A DNA stretch of 20,539 bases from Caulobacter sp. (GCA_014378155.1 JACMOF010000537.1:1-20539), one strand, 5' to 3'. Shown: positions 6,832-14,052, numbered from the stretch's first letter. Made by a program: numbers and translations. Notes: a model not told the origin generated them from the letters alone.

Positions 6832-6857
6832 GGAACGTCCCGCAGCGTCCGATCGTT
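6832..6857 (+). promoter_or_regulatory. EcfG/sigma-T general stress response promoter
   Basis: GGAAC (6832-6836) and CGTT (6854-6857) are separated by 17 bp, which matches the consensus for the alphaproteobacterial general stress sigma factor EcfG (SigT in Caulobacter). The start codon of the acidic protein lies 27 bp downstream of CGTT with a GGAG ribosome-binding site at 6874-6877. This predicts that at least the 6885 and 7106 genes are induced by osmotic, oxidative or starvation stress. Confidence 0.75.
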
Positions 6858-6884
6858 GGCTCTGAACACTAGTGGAGACTTCTC

Positions 6885-7100
6885 ATGGCCGATCTTGACG
6901 TGACCAACGGCGACAAAGCCGACGACAGCTACGATCCCTCGACGGTCGAAGCCAACCGCAACATCCAGCAGGGCGGCGGAGTCGGCGCGCGCGACCTAGC
7001 CCGCCAGGACGAGCCCGCCGAGATTGTCACGCCCGACGGCGGCGACAGCGACGACGACGCGCCGGTCGAGTCGCTCGGGCTCGCCCATCCCAAAGACTGA
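6885..7100 (+). CDS. small acidic protein, predicted general-stress gene
   Basis: The 71-residue protein is hydrophilic and rich in Asp/Glu, with a GGDSDDDAP stretch near the C-terminus and few basic residues. It has no signal peptide or membrane segment and is probably disordered. I recognise no family. ATG at 6885 has GGAG 7 bp upstream and lies directly downstream of the EcfG-type promoter. The next gene, encoding a strongly basic protein, begins 5 bp after the stop, so the two form an acidic/basic pair in one operon. Confidence 0.75.
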   Translation: MADLDVTNGDKADDSYDPSTVEANRNIQQGGGVGARDLARQDEPAEIVTPDGGDSDDDAPVESLGLAHPKD

Positions 7101-7105
7101 CCCCC

Positions 7106-7312
7106 ATGGCCGAACTCGACGCCAAAAAGCGTGACAAGCTTCCCGACAAGGCGTTCGCCGAGCCGGACAAGCGGGCCTATCCGATCGAGGACAAGGCCCA
7201 CGCCCGCAACGCCAAGGCTCGCGCCAGCCAGGCCGTGAAGGCGGGCCGAATGTCGAAGGCTGAGGCGACGAAGATCGACAAGAAGGCCGACGCCGTCCTC
7301 AAGAAGGACTGA
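7106..7312 (+). CDS. small basic protein resembling DUF6582
   Basis: This 68-residue Lys-rich protein carries the pattern LPDKAFAEPDKRAYPIEDKAHARNAKARA. The core 'LPxxxFAxPxxRxYPIxDxxHARNAxAR' is one I know from small proteins annotated as DUF6582 in bacteria and phages. No biochemical function is established. It follows the acidic protein by 5 bp with only weak ribosome-binding sequence, which suggests translational coupling and shared control by the EcfG-type promoter. The C-terminal third (SKAEATKIDKKADAVLKKD) is a charged helix. Confidence 0.75.
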   Translation: MAELDAKKRDKLPDKAFAEPDKRAYPIEDKAHARNAKARASQAVKAGRMSKAEATKIDKKADAVLKKD

Positions 7313-7384
7313 TCAGGCTCGACCTCGGCGGGTGGTCCGGTCTATTCGCGAAGGACCGTTCCACTCGCCGCCCAGAGAATCCCC

Positions 7385-8320
7385 ATGCCCTCCGGCCTCG
7401 CCGCCCTGCTCGACGACATTGCCGGCATCACCAAGCTGGCCGCCGCTTCTTTGGACGACGTCGGCGCCGCCGCTGGCAAGGCGGGAACCAAGGCGGTCGG
7501 CGTGGTGATCGATGACACCGCCGTGACGCCGGGTTACGCCATGGGCTTCACGCCCGAGCGCGAACTGCCGATCGTCTGGAAGATCGCGGTAGGCTCGTTC
7601 CGCAACAAGCTGCTGTTCCTCCTGCCCGGTGCGCTGATCCTCAGCGCCTTCGCCCCTTGGGCCGTGACGCCGATCCTGATGTGCGGCGGGGCCTATCTGT
7701 GTTTCGAGGCCACCGAGAAGATCATCGAGTCCTTTGGTCACCACGAGGCCGGAGACGAGGTCGAGGAACTGGCCCAGAGCAGCGCCGAGCTCGAGGCCCA
7801 GAAGGTGGCCGGCGCCATTCGCACCGACCTGATCCTGTCGGGCGAGATCATGGCCATCGCCCTGGCCGACGTCGCCGACCGCCCCCTGGCCATCCAGGCC
7901 GCCGCGCTGGCGGTTATCGGGATCGCGCTGACCGTCGTGGTCTATGGCGTGGTCGGGTTGATCGTGAAGATGGACGACATCGGCTTGCATCTGGCCAAGG
8001 GGGCTTCGGCCCCGCTGCGCGGCTTCGGACGCGGGCTGGTCAAGGCCATGCCTGTGACCATGGGGGCGCTGACCGTGATGGGGACAGGGGCCATGCTGTG
8101 GGTCGGGGGCGGGATCATTGTCCATGGCCTGGCGCACTTCGGCCTCCACGCCATTCCCAAACTGGTCGAAACGGGCTCGCATTGGGCGGGGTCCGCACCG
8201 GTGGTCGGCGCGGTGACAGGTTGGATGGCGATGGCGGCGGGCTCTGCGGTGGTTGGATCGATCGTCGGCAGTGTCGTGGTGGGCGTGCTGCATCTCGTGC
8301 CGCGCCGCAAGGCCCATTGA
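7385..8320 (+). CDS. yedI: DUF808 family inner-membrane protein (YedI-like)
   Basis: The 311-residue protein matches the DUF808/YedI family. It opens with MPSGLAALLDDIAGITKLAA and the characteristic run KAVGVVIDDTAVTPGYAMGF (36-55) followed by ELPIVWKIAVGSFRNK. Hydrophobic segments lie near 74-108, 168-196, 225-248 and 273-304, so it is a multi-pass inner-membrane protein. The function of the family is not known. It begins 72 bp after the DUF6582-like gene on the same strand, with no terminator between them, so it may belong to the stress operon. The ATG at 7385 has AGAGAA upstream. Confidence 0.88.
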   Translation: MPSGLAALLDDIAGITKLAAASLDDVGAAAGKAGTKAVGVVIDDTAVTPGYAMGFTPERELPIVWKIAVGSFRNKLLFLLPGALILSAFAPWAVTPILMCGGAYLCFEATEKIIESFGHHEAGDEVEELAQSSAELEAQKVAGAIRTDLILSGEIMAIALADVADRPLAIQAAALAVIGIALTVVVYGVVGLIVKMDDIGLHLAKGASAPLRGFGRGLVKAMPVTMGALTVMGTGAMLWVGGGIIVHGLAHFGLHAIPKLVETGSHWAGSAPVVGAVTGWMAMAAGSAVVGSIVGSVVVGVLHLVPRRKAH

Positions 8321-8379
8321 TTGATCAAGGTCTCGGTGCTTGAGTTTGCGCGGCGGCTGAGACAGCGAAGGAAAGCGAC

Positions 8380-9246
8380 ATGTGCGACGACGATATCCAT
8401 CAGGGCCTGGTGCACGATCCCCGCCTTTCCCGCCGCGGCTTTGGCCTGATGACCGTTGCGATCGGCGGCCTGGCCGCGACAGCCGCCCACGCGCAGGACA
8501 CGGTCGTCGAGCAGGACGTCCAGATCAAGACGCCGGACGGCGTGGCCGACGCCGCCCTTTACTATCCCAAGGGCAAGGGCGCCTGGCCGGCCGTTCTGGT
8601 GTGGCCCGACGTGATGAGCCTGCGGCCGGTGTTCCGCGACATGGGCCGCCGGCTGGCGGCGGCCGGCTACGTGGTGCTGGTGCCCAACCTCTACTACCGC
8701 GCCAAGAAGGCGCCGGTGATCGAGGGCGCGTTCAATTTCGCCAATCCCGAGGACCGGGCCAAGCTGACCCCGCTGCGCGCTACCGTGACCCCCGAAGGCA
8801 CCGACCGCGACGCTGCCGCCTATGTGGCCTTCCTGGACGCCCAGAAGCAGACCAGCAAGGCCAGGAAGATTGGCGTGCAGGGCTATTGCATGGGCGGGCC
8901 GCTGGCCTTTCGCACGGCCGCGGCGGCGCCGGGTCGCATCGCCGCGGTGGCCAGCTTCCACGGCGGCGGTCTGGTCACCGACCAGCCGACCAGCCCGCAT
9001 CTACTGATCCCCAAGACTCACGCCGAATTCCTGATCGCGGTGGCTGACAACGACGACAAGTCGGACCCGACCGTGAAGGACAAGTTGAAGGCGGCCTTCG
9101 ACACGGCCAAGCGGCCCGCCAAGGTCGAGGTCTATACCGGCGCGGCGCACGGCTGGACCGTCAAGGGTAGCCAGGTCTATGACGAAGTGGCCGCCGAGAA
9201 GGCTTGGGCCGAACTTCTGGTGTTGTACAAGCGCGCGCTCGCCTAG
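8380..9246 (+). CDS. Tat-exported dienelactone hydrolase family protein
   Basis: The 288-residue alpha/beta hydrolase starts with a twin-arginine signal (SRRGF at 17-21, hydrophobic run, AHA cleavage near 38), so it folds before export to the periplasm. The hydrolase core shows the family nucleophile C170 in GYCMGG, an acid residue in ADNDDKSDP (D223 or D226) and H257 in AAHGW, the Cys-Asp-His triad of dienelactone hydrolases. Substrates for exported members are generally unknown; carboxymethylenebutenolide is unlikely here. ATG at 8380 follows AAGGAA. It lies 59 bp after the DUF808 gene on the same strand. Its stop is followed by palindromic GC-rich sequence (CGGCTGG 9266-9272 with CCAGCCG 9274-9280) without a T-run. 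Confidence 0.9.
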   Translation: MCDDDIHQGLVHDPRLSRRGFGLMTVAIGGLAATAAHAQDTVVEQDVQIKTPDGVADAALYYPKGKGAWPAVLVWPDVMSLRPVFRDMGRRLAAAGYVVLVPNLYYRAKKAPVIEGAFNFANPEDRAKLTPLRATVTPEGTDRDAAAYVAFLDAQKQTSKARKIGVQGYCMGGPLAFRTAAAAPGRIAAVASFHGGGLVTDQPTSPHLLIPKTHAEFLIAVADNDDKSDPTVKDKLKAAFDTAKRPAKVEVYTGAAHGWTVKGSQVYDEVAAEKAWAELLVLYKRALA

Positions 9247-9400
9247 CGTCCGTCGCGGCGCGGACCGGCTGGTCCAGCCGCAGGTCGCGAGAATGGATCA
9301 AAGCCGCGCATAGCTTCGCGCTGTAGGGCGGCGGGAGTGCTCATGGTGGCTCTTTTTCGCAGGCTCATCCGTGCTAGCTTCAGTAGCGATGGAGGAAACG

Positions 9401-9858
9401 ATGAGCCTGAAGAACAAATGTGTGGTGGTCACCGGTGGCAGCGCGCGAGGCCGCGCGCGGCTGAAGGCCATCAACGCCGGGCCGCCGCCCCAGCCCGTCA
9501 GCCGTCCGACTTCAGCGGCCGTCGCGCGTTATGTGACGCTGTTCAACCAGCGAAACTGGGAGGCCCTACGGGCGCTACTTGCCGACGACGTCCGGCTCAG
9601 TCAATCCGCCCATCCGCTCCGTGTCGGCGCGGCGGATGTGGGGATGTTCTTCACGATCTACGCCCAGAGCCCAACGGTTCACCTGGTTCCTGCCTGGAGA
9701 ACCGCGAGGTCGTAGCCGTTTTCGAGAACGGCCTGGGGCCAGCGCCCAGCTACATCATGTGGCTAGCTTGGCGTGAGGGCCAGATTGCCTTCATTCAGGA
9801 CTATCGCCATGTCCGATATGTGGTCGCCGACGCAGAATTGGCGCTCGCGCCGTCCTAG
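9401..9858 (+). pseudogene. chimeric remnant: SDR start joined to ECF sigma factor C-terminus, frameshifted
   Basis: A strong ribosome-binding site (GGAGGAAACG) precedes ATG 9401 and the words MSLKNKCVVVTGGS, the start of a short-chain dehydrogenase with its glycine motif. From about 9445 the frame instead reads RGRARLKAI... then VARYVTLFNQRNWEALRALLADDVRL, VGMFFTIYAQSP and HLVPAW, the linker and SnoaL-like C-terminal domain of ECF41/SigJ-type sigma factors. After VPAW (about 9699) the frame breaks and stops at 9715. The family sequence resumes one frame over as LENREVVAVFENG... RHVRYVVADAELAL and ends at 9858. A 4-bp loss from a tandem CTGG (expected GCCTGGCTGGAGAAC, present GCCTGGAGAAC) would explain the shift. 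No sigma-2 or sigma-4 region remains. Confidence 0.7.
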
Positions 9859-10502
9859 GCCTCGGCGGCGATCTGGCGCAAGGCCTGCTCGAAATAGTCC
9901 GCGGGCTGTCCGCCGGAGATCAGGTAGCGGTCGTTGATCACCACGGCGGGCACCGAGCTGATCCCGGCGGCCTGCCAGGCGCGCTCGGCCTCGCGGACCT
10001 CCTGGGCGTAGCGGCCCGAGGTCAGCACCTCATGCGCGGCATGCGGGTCAAGGCCAACCTGCAGCGCGGCCGCCACCAGCACCTCGTGGTCGGCAGGGCT
10101 TCGACCGTCCGTGAAATAGGCGTCGAAGAGGGCACGCTTCAGGGCCGGTTGGTGGCCGACGATCCCCGCCCAGTACAGCAGACGATGGGCGTCGAAGGTA
10201 TTGTAGATTCGGCTATTCTCATCGGTCACCATGGTGAAGCCGACGGCGGCGGCCCGGTCGTGGATCGCCTGGCGGTTGGCTGCCGATTGCTCACGGGTCG
10301 CGCCGTACTTCTCGGCGACATGCTCGACGATGTTCTGCCCCTCGGGCGGCATGTTTGGATTGAGTTCGAACGGTTGAAAGTGAATCTCGGCCTCGACGAG
10401 ATCGCCGACCCGCTCGAGCGCGGACTCCAGTCCACCCAGGCCGACGATGCACCAGGGGCAGGATATGTCGGAGACGAAGTCGATCTTCAGGGGCGTGGCC
10501 AT
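9855..10502 (-). CDS. DsbA-family (FrnE-like) thiol oxidoreductase
   Basis: The 215-residue cytoplasmic protein has a thioredoxin fold with a helical insertion. It shows the active-site CPWC (15-18) after KIDFVSDIS, the conserved FQPFELNP segment, and the cis-proline loop ISSVPAVVIN near residue 180. These place it in the FrnE/polyketide-isomerase-like DsbA group, whose members are thiol-disulfide oxidoreductases or isomerases; some are linked to oxidative stress. No signal peptide is present. ATG at 10502 was preferred over 10532, which lacks a ribosome-binding sequence. Its stop overlaps the stop of the convergent pseudogene at the palindrome CTAG (9855-9858). Confidence 0.9.
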   Translation of the reverse strand: MATPLKIDFVSDISCPWCIVGLGGLESALERVGDLVEAEIHFQPFELNPNMPPEGQNIVEHVAEKYGATREQSAANRQAIHDRAAAVGFTMVTDENSRIYNTFDAHRLLYWAGIVGHQPALKRALFDAYFTDGRSPADHEVLVAAALQVGLDPHAAHEVLTSGRYAQEVREAERAWQAAGISSVPAVVINDRYLISGGQPADYFEQALRQIAAEA

Positions 10503-10569
10503 GGCGGGTCCAGTCGTGGGGAGATTCGACATATAGGATGAGGCGCCGCGTGACCTAGGATCAAAAGAC

Positions 10570-11838
10570 TCAAGGCCGCCGGGTGGCGAGAACAGCGGCG
10601 GGGCAAGCCGCGCGCTCGGCTGGTGTCAGGCTGGCCGGATTGGCGATCGTCGTGACCAAGGGAGGACCGGGCGTGAAGGTCGCGAAGGACTGGGCGTCGG
10701 ACAGCCCCGCATCCGAAGCGTGCAGTCGACCCCGGCCAGTCCAGGCCTGGCGCTCTTCGGCGCTCAGGCCGCCCAGCGTGGCGCCGTCGATATAGAAGGT
10801 GACGTCGCGACCCAGGCGATCGACCCTCTGGGCGCTGGGGCGGACCTTCAGCGCGATGGCGCGCCGAACCTTCCACGCCTGAGCCAGGGGATCGCTCGCG
10901 AGCAAGGTCGCGATCGCGTTGCGAATGGGGCCGAGTTCGGGGCTGGTGTGCGCGGACCGGTCCTTGAAGAAGGCGTAGTCGATCTCCGTGGGCACGCGGC
11001 CGTTGGCGGCGTAGGCGCTCATGAAGGTGCGGATCTTGCCGCCATCGAGGCTTGCGCTCTTGTAGAGACCATCGAAGGTGGCCCGCACGGCGGGCACGCG
11101 ACCGATCGTGTCAAACCCAGCCTTCCAAGCCGCCCGGCGCGCCGGATCTGCCCAAACGCCGCAAAGATAGGTCTCCAGCGTGCGATCGACGGTGCGATCA
11201 GGCATGCGGAACATGCGCCGCACGGCGTCCGCCTCGACGCCAAAGCTTGACGCCAGCACGACAGGATCCGCTGTGTCCACGGCCTGCAAGATCAATTGCA
11301 CCTCGCGCCCGCCACCGCCCGTGGCGCCGTTTGGCCCCCAGGTCAGGTAGGATCGCGGGTCGTTGGAGAAGCAAAGATTGGCGCCAGCCGCCGGATTATA
11401 GCGTGGCTTGGACTGGCAGAAGTTCCATTCCATCCGGGTATAGTCGGTGTCCTCGTAGGTCAGCATCAAGGTGCGGGCGCGCGCATCGACGTTGGGTGGC
11501 GCGCCACCGACCAGGGCGTTCCAGTAGGGGAGGGTCAGCGCGCCAGACCGCGCATCGGCGTCTCCGGCCAGGACGGTGGCGAAGGCGGGGCAGTTGGCCA
11601 GACGGGCCAGCGCGGTCCGCGTACCAGCACCAAATTGCCCATCGACCGTGATCGTCGCGGCGCGACCGCAAGCGACCAAACCGGCCTTGGCCTTCTCCTG
11701 CGCCTGGCTGACTGGCCCGTAGCGGCCGTCAAACAGCCCCTTCTCCGCAAAGCGATAGAGCACCTGGGCGTTCGCAATGCCGGCGGAAGAGATCATTATG
11801 AGGGCCAAAAGCCCCACTCGGAAGTCATGTAGAACCAT
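10570..11838 (-). CDS. secreted protein with peptidoglycan-binding domain and possible lysozyme/chitosanase-like domain
   Basis: The 422-residue protein has a signal peptide (cleavage after ANA, residue 24). Residues about 38-85 fit a peptidoglycan-binding module (DGQFGAGTRTALARLANC). The central part, 122-300, includes TYEDTDYTRMEWNFCQ and, about 35 residues on, SYLTWGPNGATGGGGREVQ. The Glu-then-Thr/Gly-rich spacing resembles lysozyme-superfamily enzymes such as GH46 chitosanases, with E129 as candidate acid, but this is fold-level guesswork. The chain has six mature cysteines. Start ATG 11838 gives the signal peptide; the longer frame to 11961 would bury it. A role in cell-wall cleavage is inferred. 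It lies 67 bp upstream of the FrnE-like gene on the same strand and could be cotranscribed. Confidence 0.65.
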   Translation of the reverse strand: MVLHDFRVGLLALIMISSAGIANAQVLYRFAEKGLFDGRYGPVSQAQEKAKAGLVACGRAATITVDGQFGAGTRTALARLANCPAFATVLAGDADARSGALTLPYWNALVGGAPPNVDARARTLMLTYEDTDYTRMEWNFCQSKPRYNPAAGANLCFSNDPRSYLTWGPNGATGGGGREVQLILQAVDTADPVVLASSFGVEADAVRRMFRMPDRTVDRTLETYLCGVWADPARRAAWKAGFDTIGRVPAVRATFDGLYKSASLDGGKIRTFMSAYAANGRVPTEIDYAFFKDRSAHTSPELGPIRNAIATLLASDPLAQAWKVRRAIALKVRPSAQRVDRLGRDVTFYIDGATLGGLSAEERQAWTGRGRLHASDAGLSDAQSFATFTPGPPLVTTIANPASLTPAERAACPAAVLATRRP

Positions 11839-12123
11839 GGCGCCCCCCGCAGGCCGAAGTGGTCGGCCAGAGCGCGCACGTCCGATGCGCGGCTCGTATA
11901 ACAGCGGTATCATTGCGACGCGGTGTTGGACAGGGAGGTCGTTGGTTGGGCGGGCGCGCACGGAAAGTTAGGAGCGCGCGGTGGGCAACCGCACGGATCA
12001 GCCTCGCACGGTTGGCCGGAAGGTCGATCCAACCGTAGTCGTTCGGTCATGTAAATTGCCGGGGCGGCGCTCGCGGTGAGGGGATAGATCTCGCCAGATC
12101 GGGTATCTTCGCCTGCGGGTAGG
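11839..12123. other. intergenic region without recognised gene
   Basis: This stretch lies between two minus-strand genes, the HTH protein and the secreted protein. On the minus strand TTATAC (near 11900) could be a -10 for the secreted-protein gene, but no convincing -35 lies 16-18 bp before it. An ORF covering 11910-12149 on the minus strand overlaps the HTH gene and has no family-like sequence. I see no hairpin terminator. Confidence 0.4.
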
Positions 12124-12384
12124 TTATCGGGCGGCGGATCGCAGTCCATGCGTCATGGCTTGGGCCGCAATCGCGGCCTGAGTGCGGTTGTGAACGTTGA
12201 GCTTGCGCATCAAGGCGGTCATGTGAGCCTTGACCGTGGCCTCGGCGATGCCGAGGTCAAAGGCGATCTGCTTGTTGAGCAGTCCTGAATTGACGCCTGC
12301 CAAGACCTTCATCTGGGTCGGCGTAAGGTCGCCAAACGCCGCCTGCGGGCCCCGGTCGAGAACGCGGACTTCCGTCGTGGTCAT
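12124..12384 (-). CDS. stand-alone LuxR/FixJ-type HTH regulator
   Basis: The 86-residue protein is almost entirely one GerE/LuxR-type DNA-binding domain: LTPTQMKVLAGVNSGLLNKQIAF (about 20-42), DLGIAEATVKAHMTALMRKL (recognition helix) and NVHNRTQAAI. No receiver or ligand domain precedes it, and sequence upstream in the frame is unrelated, so it is a single-domain regulator or an output domain that lost its sensor. ATG at 12384 has AGGGG 7-8 bp upstream, a good ribosome-binding site. It is divergent from the GntR gene with 325 bp between start codons. Targets are unknown. Confidence 0.85.
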   Translation of the reverse strand: MTTTEVRVLDRGPQAAFGDLTPTQMKVLAGVNSGLLNKQIAFDLGIAEATVKAHMTALMRKLNVHNRTQAAIAAQAMTHGLRSAAR

Positions 12385-12524
12385 GCTTGATCCCCTCTGC
12401 TTCATCCCTGCGCATTCATCTTGCAATGACGCGGCGCCTGCCTGTCTTGTCCGTCGACTCGGTCGGTCGATGCAGGTTCACGTCGCTGATGGTAACGCTA
12501 TCTGTTGGACAAGTTCAAGCTGTT

Positions 12525-12554
12525 TTGGCTTTGGGAGCGTGCACATTCTATAAT
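12525..12554 (+). promoter_or_regulatory. strong sigma-70-type promoter for the GntR gene
   Basis: TTGGCT (12525-12530) and a perfect TATAAT (12549-12554) are separated by 18 bp. Transcription would begin near 12561, just before the inverted-repeat operator. AT-rich elements of this quality are rare in this GC-rich window. The leader to the GntR start codon would be about 150 nt. The same 12385-12709 interval also holds the start region of the divergent HTH gene. Confidence 0.55.
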
Positions 12555-12564
12555 AGCTAGAGAG

Positions 12565-12595
12565 ACGCTAAAACCTGTCATACAGGTTTTAGCGT
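12565..12595. promoter_or_regulatory. perfect inverted-repeat operator, likely bound by the GntR/FCD protein
   Basis: ACGCTAAAACCTGT (12565-12578) and ACAGGTTTTAGCGT (12582-12595) are exact reverse complements with the 3-bp spacer CAT. The centre TGT-CAT-ACA contains GT-N3-AC, the core expected for FadR/FCD-type GntR regulators. It sits directly downstream of the predicted start point, a position that would block transcription, so autorepression is likely. As RNA it would also form a 14-bp hairpin. Confidence 0.65.
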
Positions 12596-12709
12596 GATGG
12601 CCTAGCTCGACAGAGTTCGGTGACGCGCTGAGCTGCCGCCTCGGTCAACGCGGCTTTCTACGAGACGCGGATGGCGCAATGGTGCGCCTGTCGAATGGGA
12701 GATCGATGA

Positions 12710-13387
12710 ATGAGCGAAGGCCGCTTGGCCGACCGGGCGTACACGGGCATCGTGGAAATGATCAACGCCGACGGCTTGGCCGTGGGGGATCGTTTGCCGT
12801 CCGAGGCTCGCCTGTCGGAGATTTTCGGCATGTCGCGCACCATTGTGCGTGAAGCGTTGGTCCGCTTGGCGGCCGACAGCATCACCGAGGCGCGACGTGG
12901 GGCGGGGTCGTTCGTCAAGAACCGGCCGTCCGACAAGCTGAGCGCCTACATGCCGCTCTCGGAATTGCCGTCTACGCTCGGCAGCTACGAGGTGCGTTTC
13001 GTGCTCGAGGCGGAAGCGGCGCGCCTTGCGGCGGCCCGGCGGTCCGCGGAGGAAATGGCAAGTATCGAAGAGGGCCTCATGGCGTTGCGCGCGGCGCTGC
13101 TGTCGAACGCACCAGCCCACGTCGAGGACATGGAGCTGCACCGTCGAATCGTGCTGGCCACCGCCAACCCGGCCTTCCTGCACGCGTTCGAGGCGCTGCA
13201 GCCCGACGTCGATCGGATCATGCGCGCGGGTGTCGGCATTTCACGCTCGCGGCCTCCAGAGGCCATCGGCGAAATGATGCGCGAGCATGAGATGATCGTG
13301 GAAGCGATCCGGGTGCAGGACGGCGACGGCGCGGCTCTCGCCATGAGATGGCATCTGTCACAGGGGCGAAAACGGCTCATGCCCTGA
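12710..13387 (+). CDS. GntR family transcriptional regulator, FCD subfamily
   Basis: The 225-residue regulator has an N-terminal winged helix (residues 5-72) with the GntR signature GDRLPSEARLSEIFGMSRTIVREALVRL and the wing RRGAGSFV. Residues 90-220 form the all-helical FCD effector domain. The likely metal ligands D140, H144, H193 and H215 are visible, which suggests binding of a carboxylated sugar acid or similar metabolite. ATG at 12710 follows GGGAG by 8 bp. ATG at 12706 is in another frame. Its 3' end overlaps the convergent gluconokinase gene by 30 bp. Neighbours suggest gluconate or a related aldonate as effector, which is inference. Confidence 0.93.
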   Translation: MSEGRLADRAYTGIVEMINADGLAVGDRLPSEARLSEIFGMSRTIVREALVRLAADSITEARRGAGSFVKNRPSDKLSAYMPLSELPSTLGSYEVRFVLEAEAARLAAARRSAEEMASIEEGLMALRAALLSNAPAHVEDMELHRRIVLATANPAFLHAFEALQPDVDRIMRAGVGISRSRPPEAIGEMMREHEMIVEAIRVQDGDGAALAMRWHLSQGRKRLMP

Positions 13388-13951
13388 TAGACGCCAAACC
13401 CGGCCGGTTTGACGGTCGTTCGCTTCCAGCCAAGCCAGCGTGGCGTCGCGCAATTGCAGGGGCGAGGCTTCGGCGGCGAGCGCCGTGGCCGCTTCGTCCG
13501 CCCCCGGGCGCTCGAGCGTAGCCAGTTGGCTGCCTAGCAGGCTGGCGGGCATGTAGTGACCGGTGCGTTGGTCAAGGCGACGCTGAAGCTCGTCAGGATT
13601 TGGGTCGAGCAGCACGAAACGCGTGAGCGCCGGAATGGCGGCGCGGAGGCGGTCGCGATAGCTGCGCCTTAGAGCCGAACAGGCCGCCACGGCTGTTCCA
13701 CTTGGCGTCAAGGCTTGGCCGATGGCGCCGCCCAACCGATCAATCCAGGGCCAGCGGTCGTCGTCGACAAGCGGCTGGCCGGTGCTCATCTTGCTAATCG
13801 CGGTCGCGTCATGGAAGTCGTCGCCGTCAAGAAACGCACAGCCCAAGGCATCGGCGAGAACGGCGCCGAGCGTGGATTTTCCGCTGCCGCTCACCCCCAT
13901 GATGATGAGGGCGACAGGCGCTGGTCCAGTCTGACGGGAGGGCGGCTGCAC
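13358..13951 (-). CDS. gntK: gluconokinase
   Basis: The 197-residue P-loop kinase phosphorylates D-gluconate to 6-phosphogluconate, feeding the Entner-Doudoroff pathway in the cytoplasm. It shows Walker A GVSGSGKST (19-27), the family motif DGDDFHDATAISKMSTGQPLVDDDRWPWI starting at residue 42, CSALRRSYRDRLR (91-103) and the lid segment RTGHYMPASLLGSQLATLE (129-147). The start is GTG at 13951 with AAGGA six bases upstream. Starting nearer the P-loop is possible but lacks a comparable site. The C-terminal tail overlaps the end of the GntR gene on the other strand. It is divergent from the first beta-helix gene, sharing a 173-bp control region with the palindrome at 14055. Confidence 0.95.
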   Translation of the reverse strand: MQPPSRQTGPAPVALIIMGVSGSGKSTLGAVLADALGCAFLDGDDFHDATAISKMSTGQPLVDDDRWPWIDRLGGAIGQALTPSGTAVAACSALRRSYRDRLRAAIPALTRFVLLDPNPDELQRRLDQRTGHYMPASLLGSQLATLERPGADEAATALAAEASPLQLRDATLAWLEANDRQTGRVWRLSGHEPFSPL

Positions 13952-14052
13952 ACGGCGTCCTTGGGCTGACCGGCGATGGGGCCCGTCGATAGGTCGGCGG
14001 GCCCGCCGAGGAGTGAAGATGCAGTTTTAGGGGCAAGGCGAGCAGGCGAGAA

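Noticed and set aside
7340..7362. Reverse-strand GGAAC upstream of the DUF808 gene as another EcfG site
   Set aside because: No CGTT at 16-17 bp spacing and wrong orientation for the gene.
9243..9344. 33-codon minus-strand ORF divergent from the chimeric pseudogene
   Set aside because: Could be the start of a lost divergent regulator, but no HTH or other motif is visible and it overlaps the hydrolase stop.
11910..12149. 79-codon minus-strand ORF between the HTH and secreted-protein genes
   Set aside because: Overlaps the end of the HTH gene, Pro/Arg-rich, no family-like sequence.
13995..14008. CGGCGGGCCCGCCG palindrome in the gntK leader region
   Set aside because: GC-only palindrome of a kind expected by chance in such DNA, with no U-run and no second copy.
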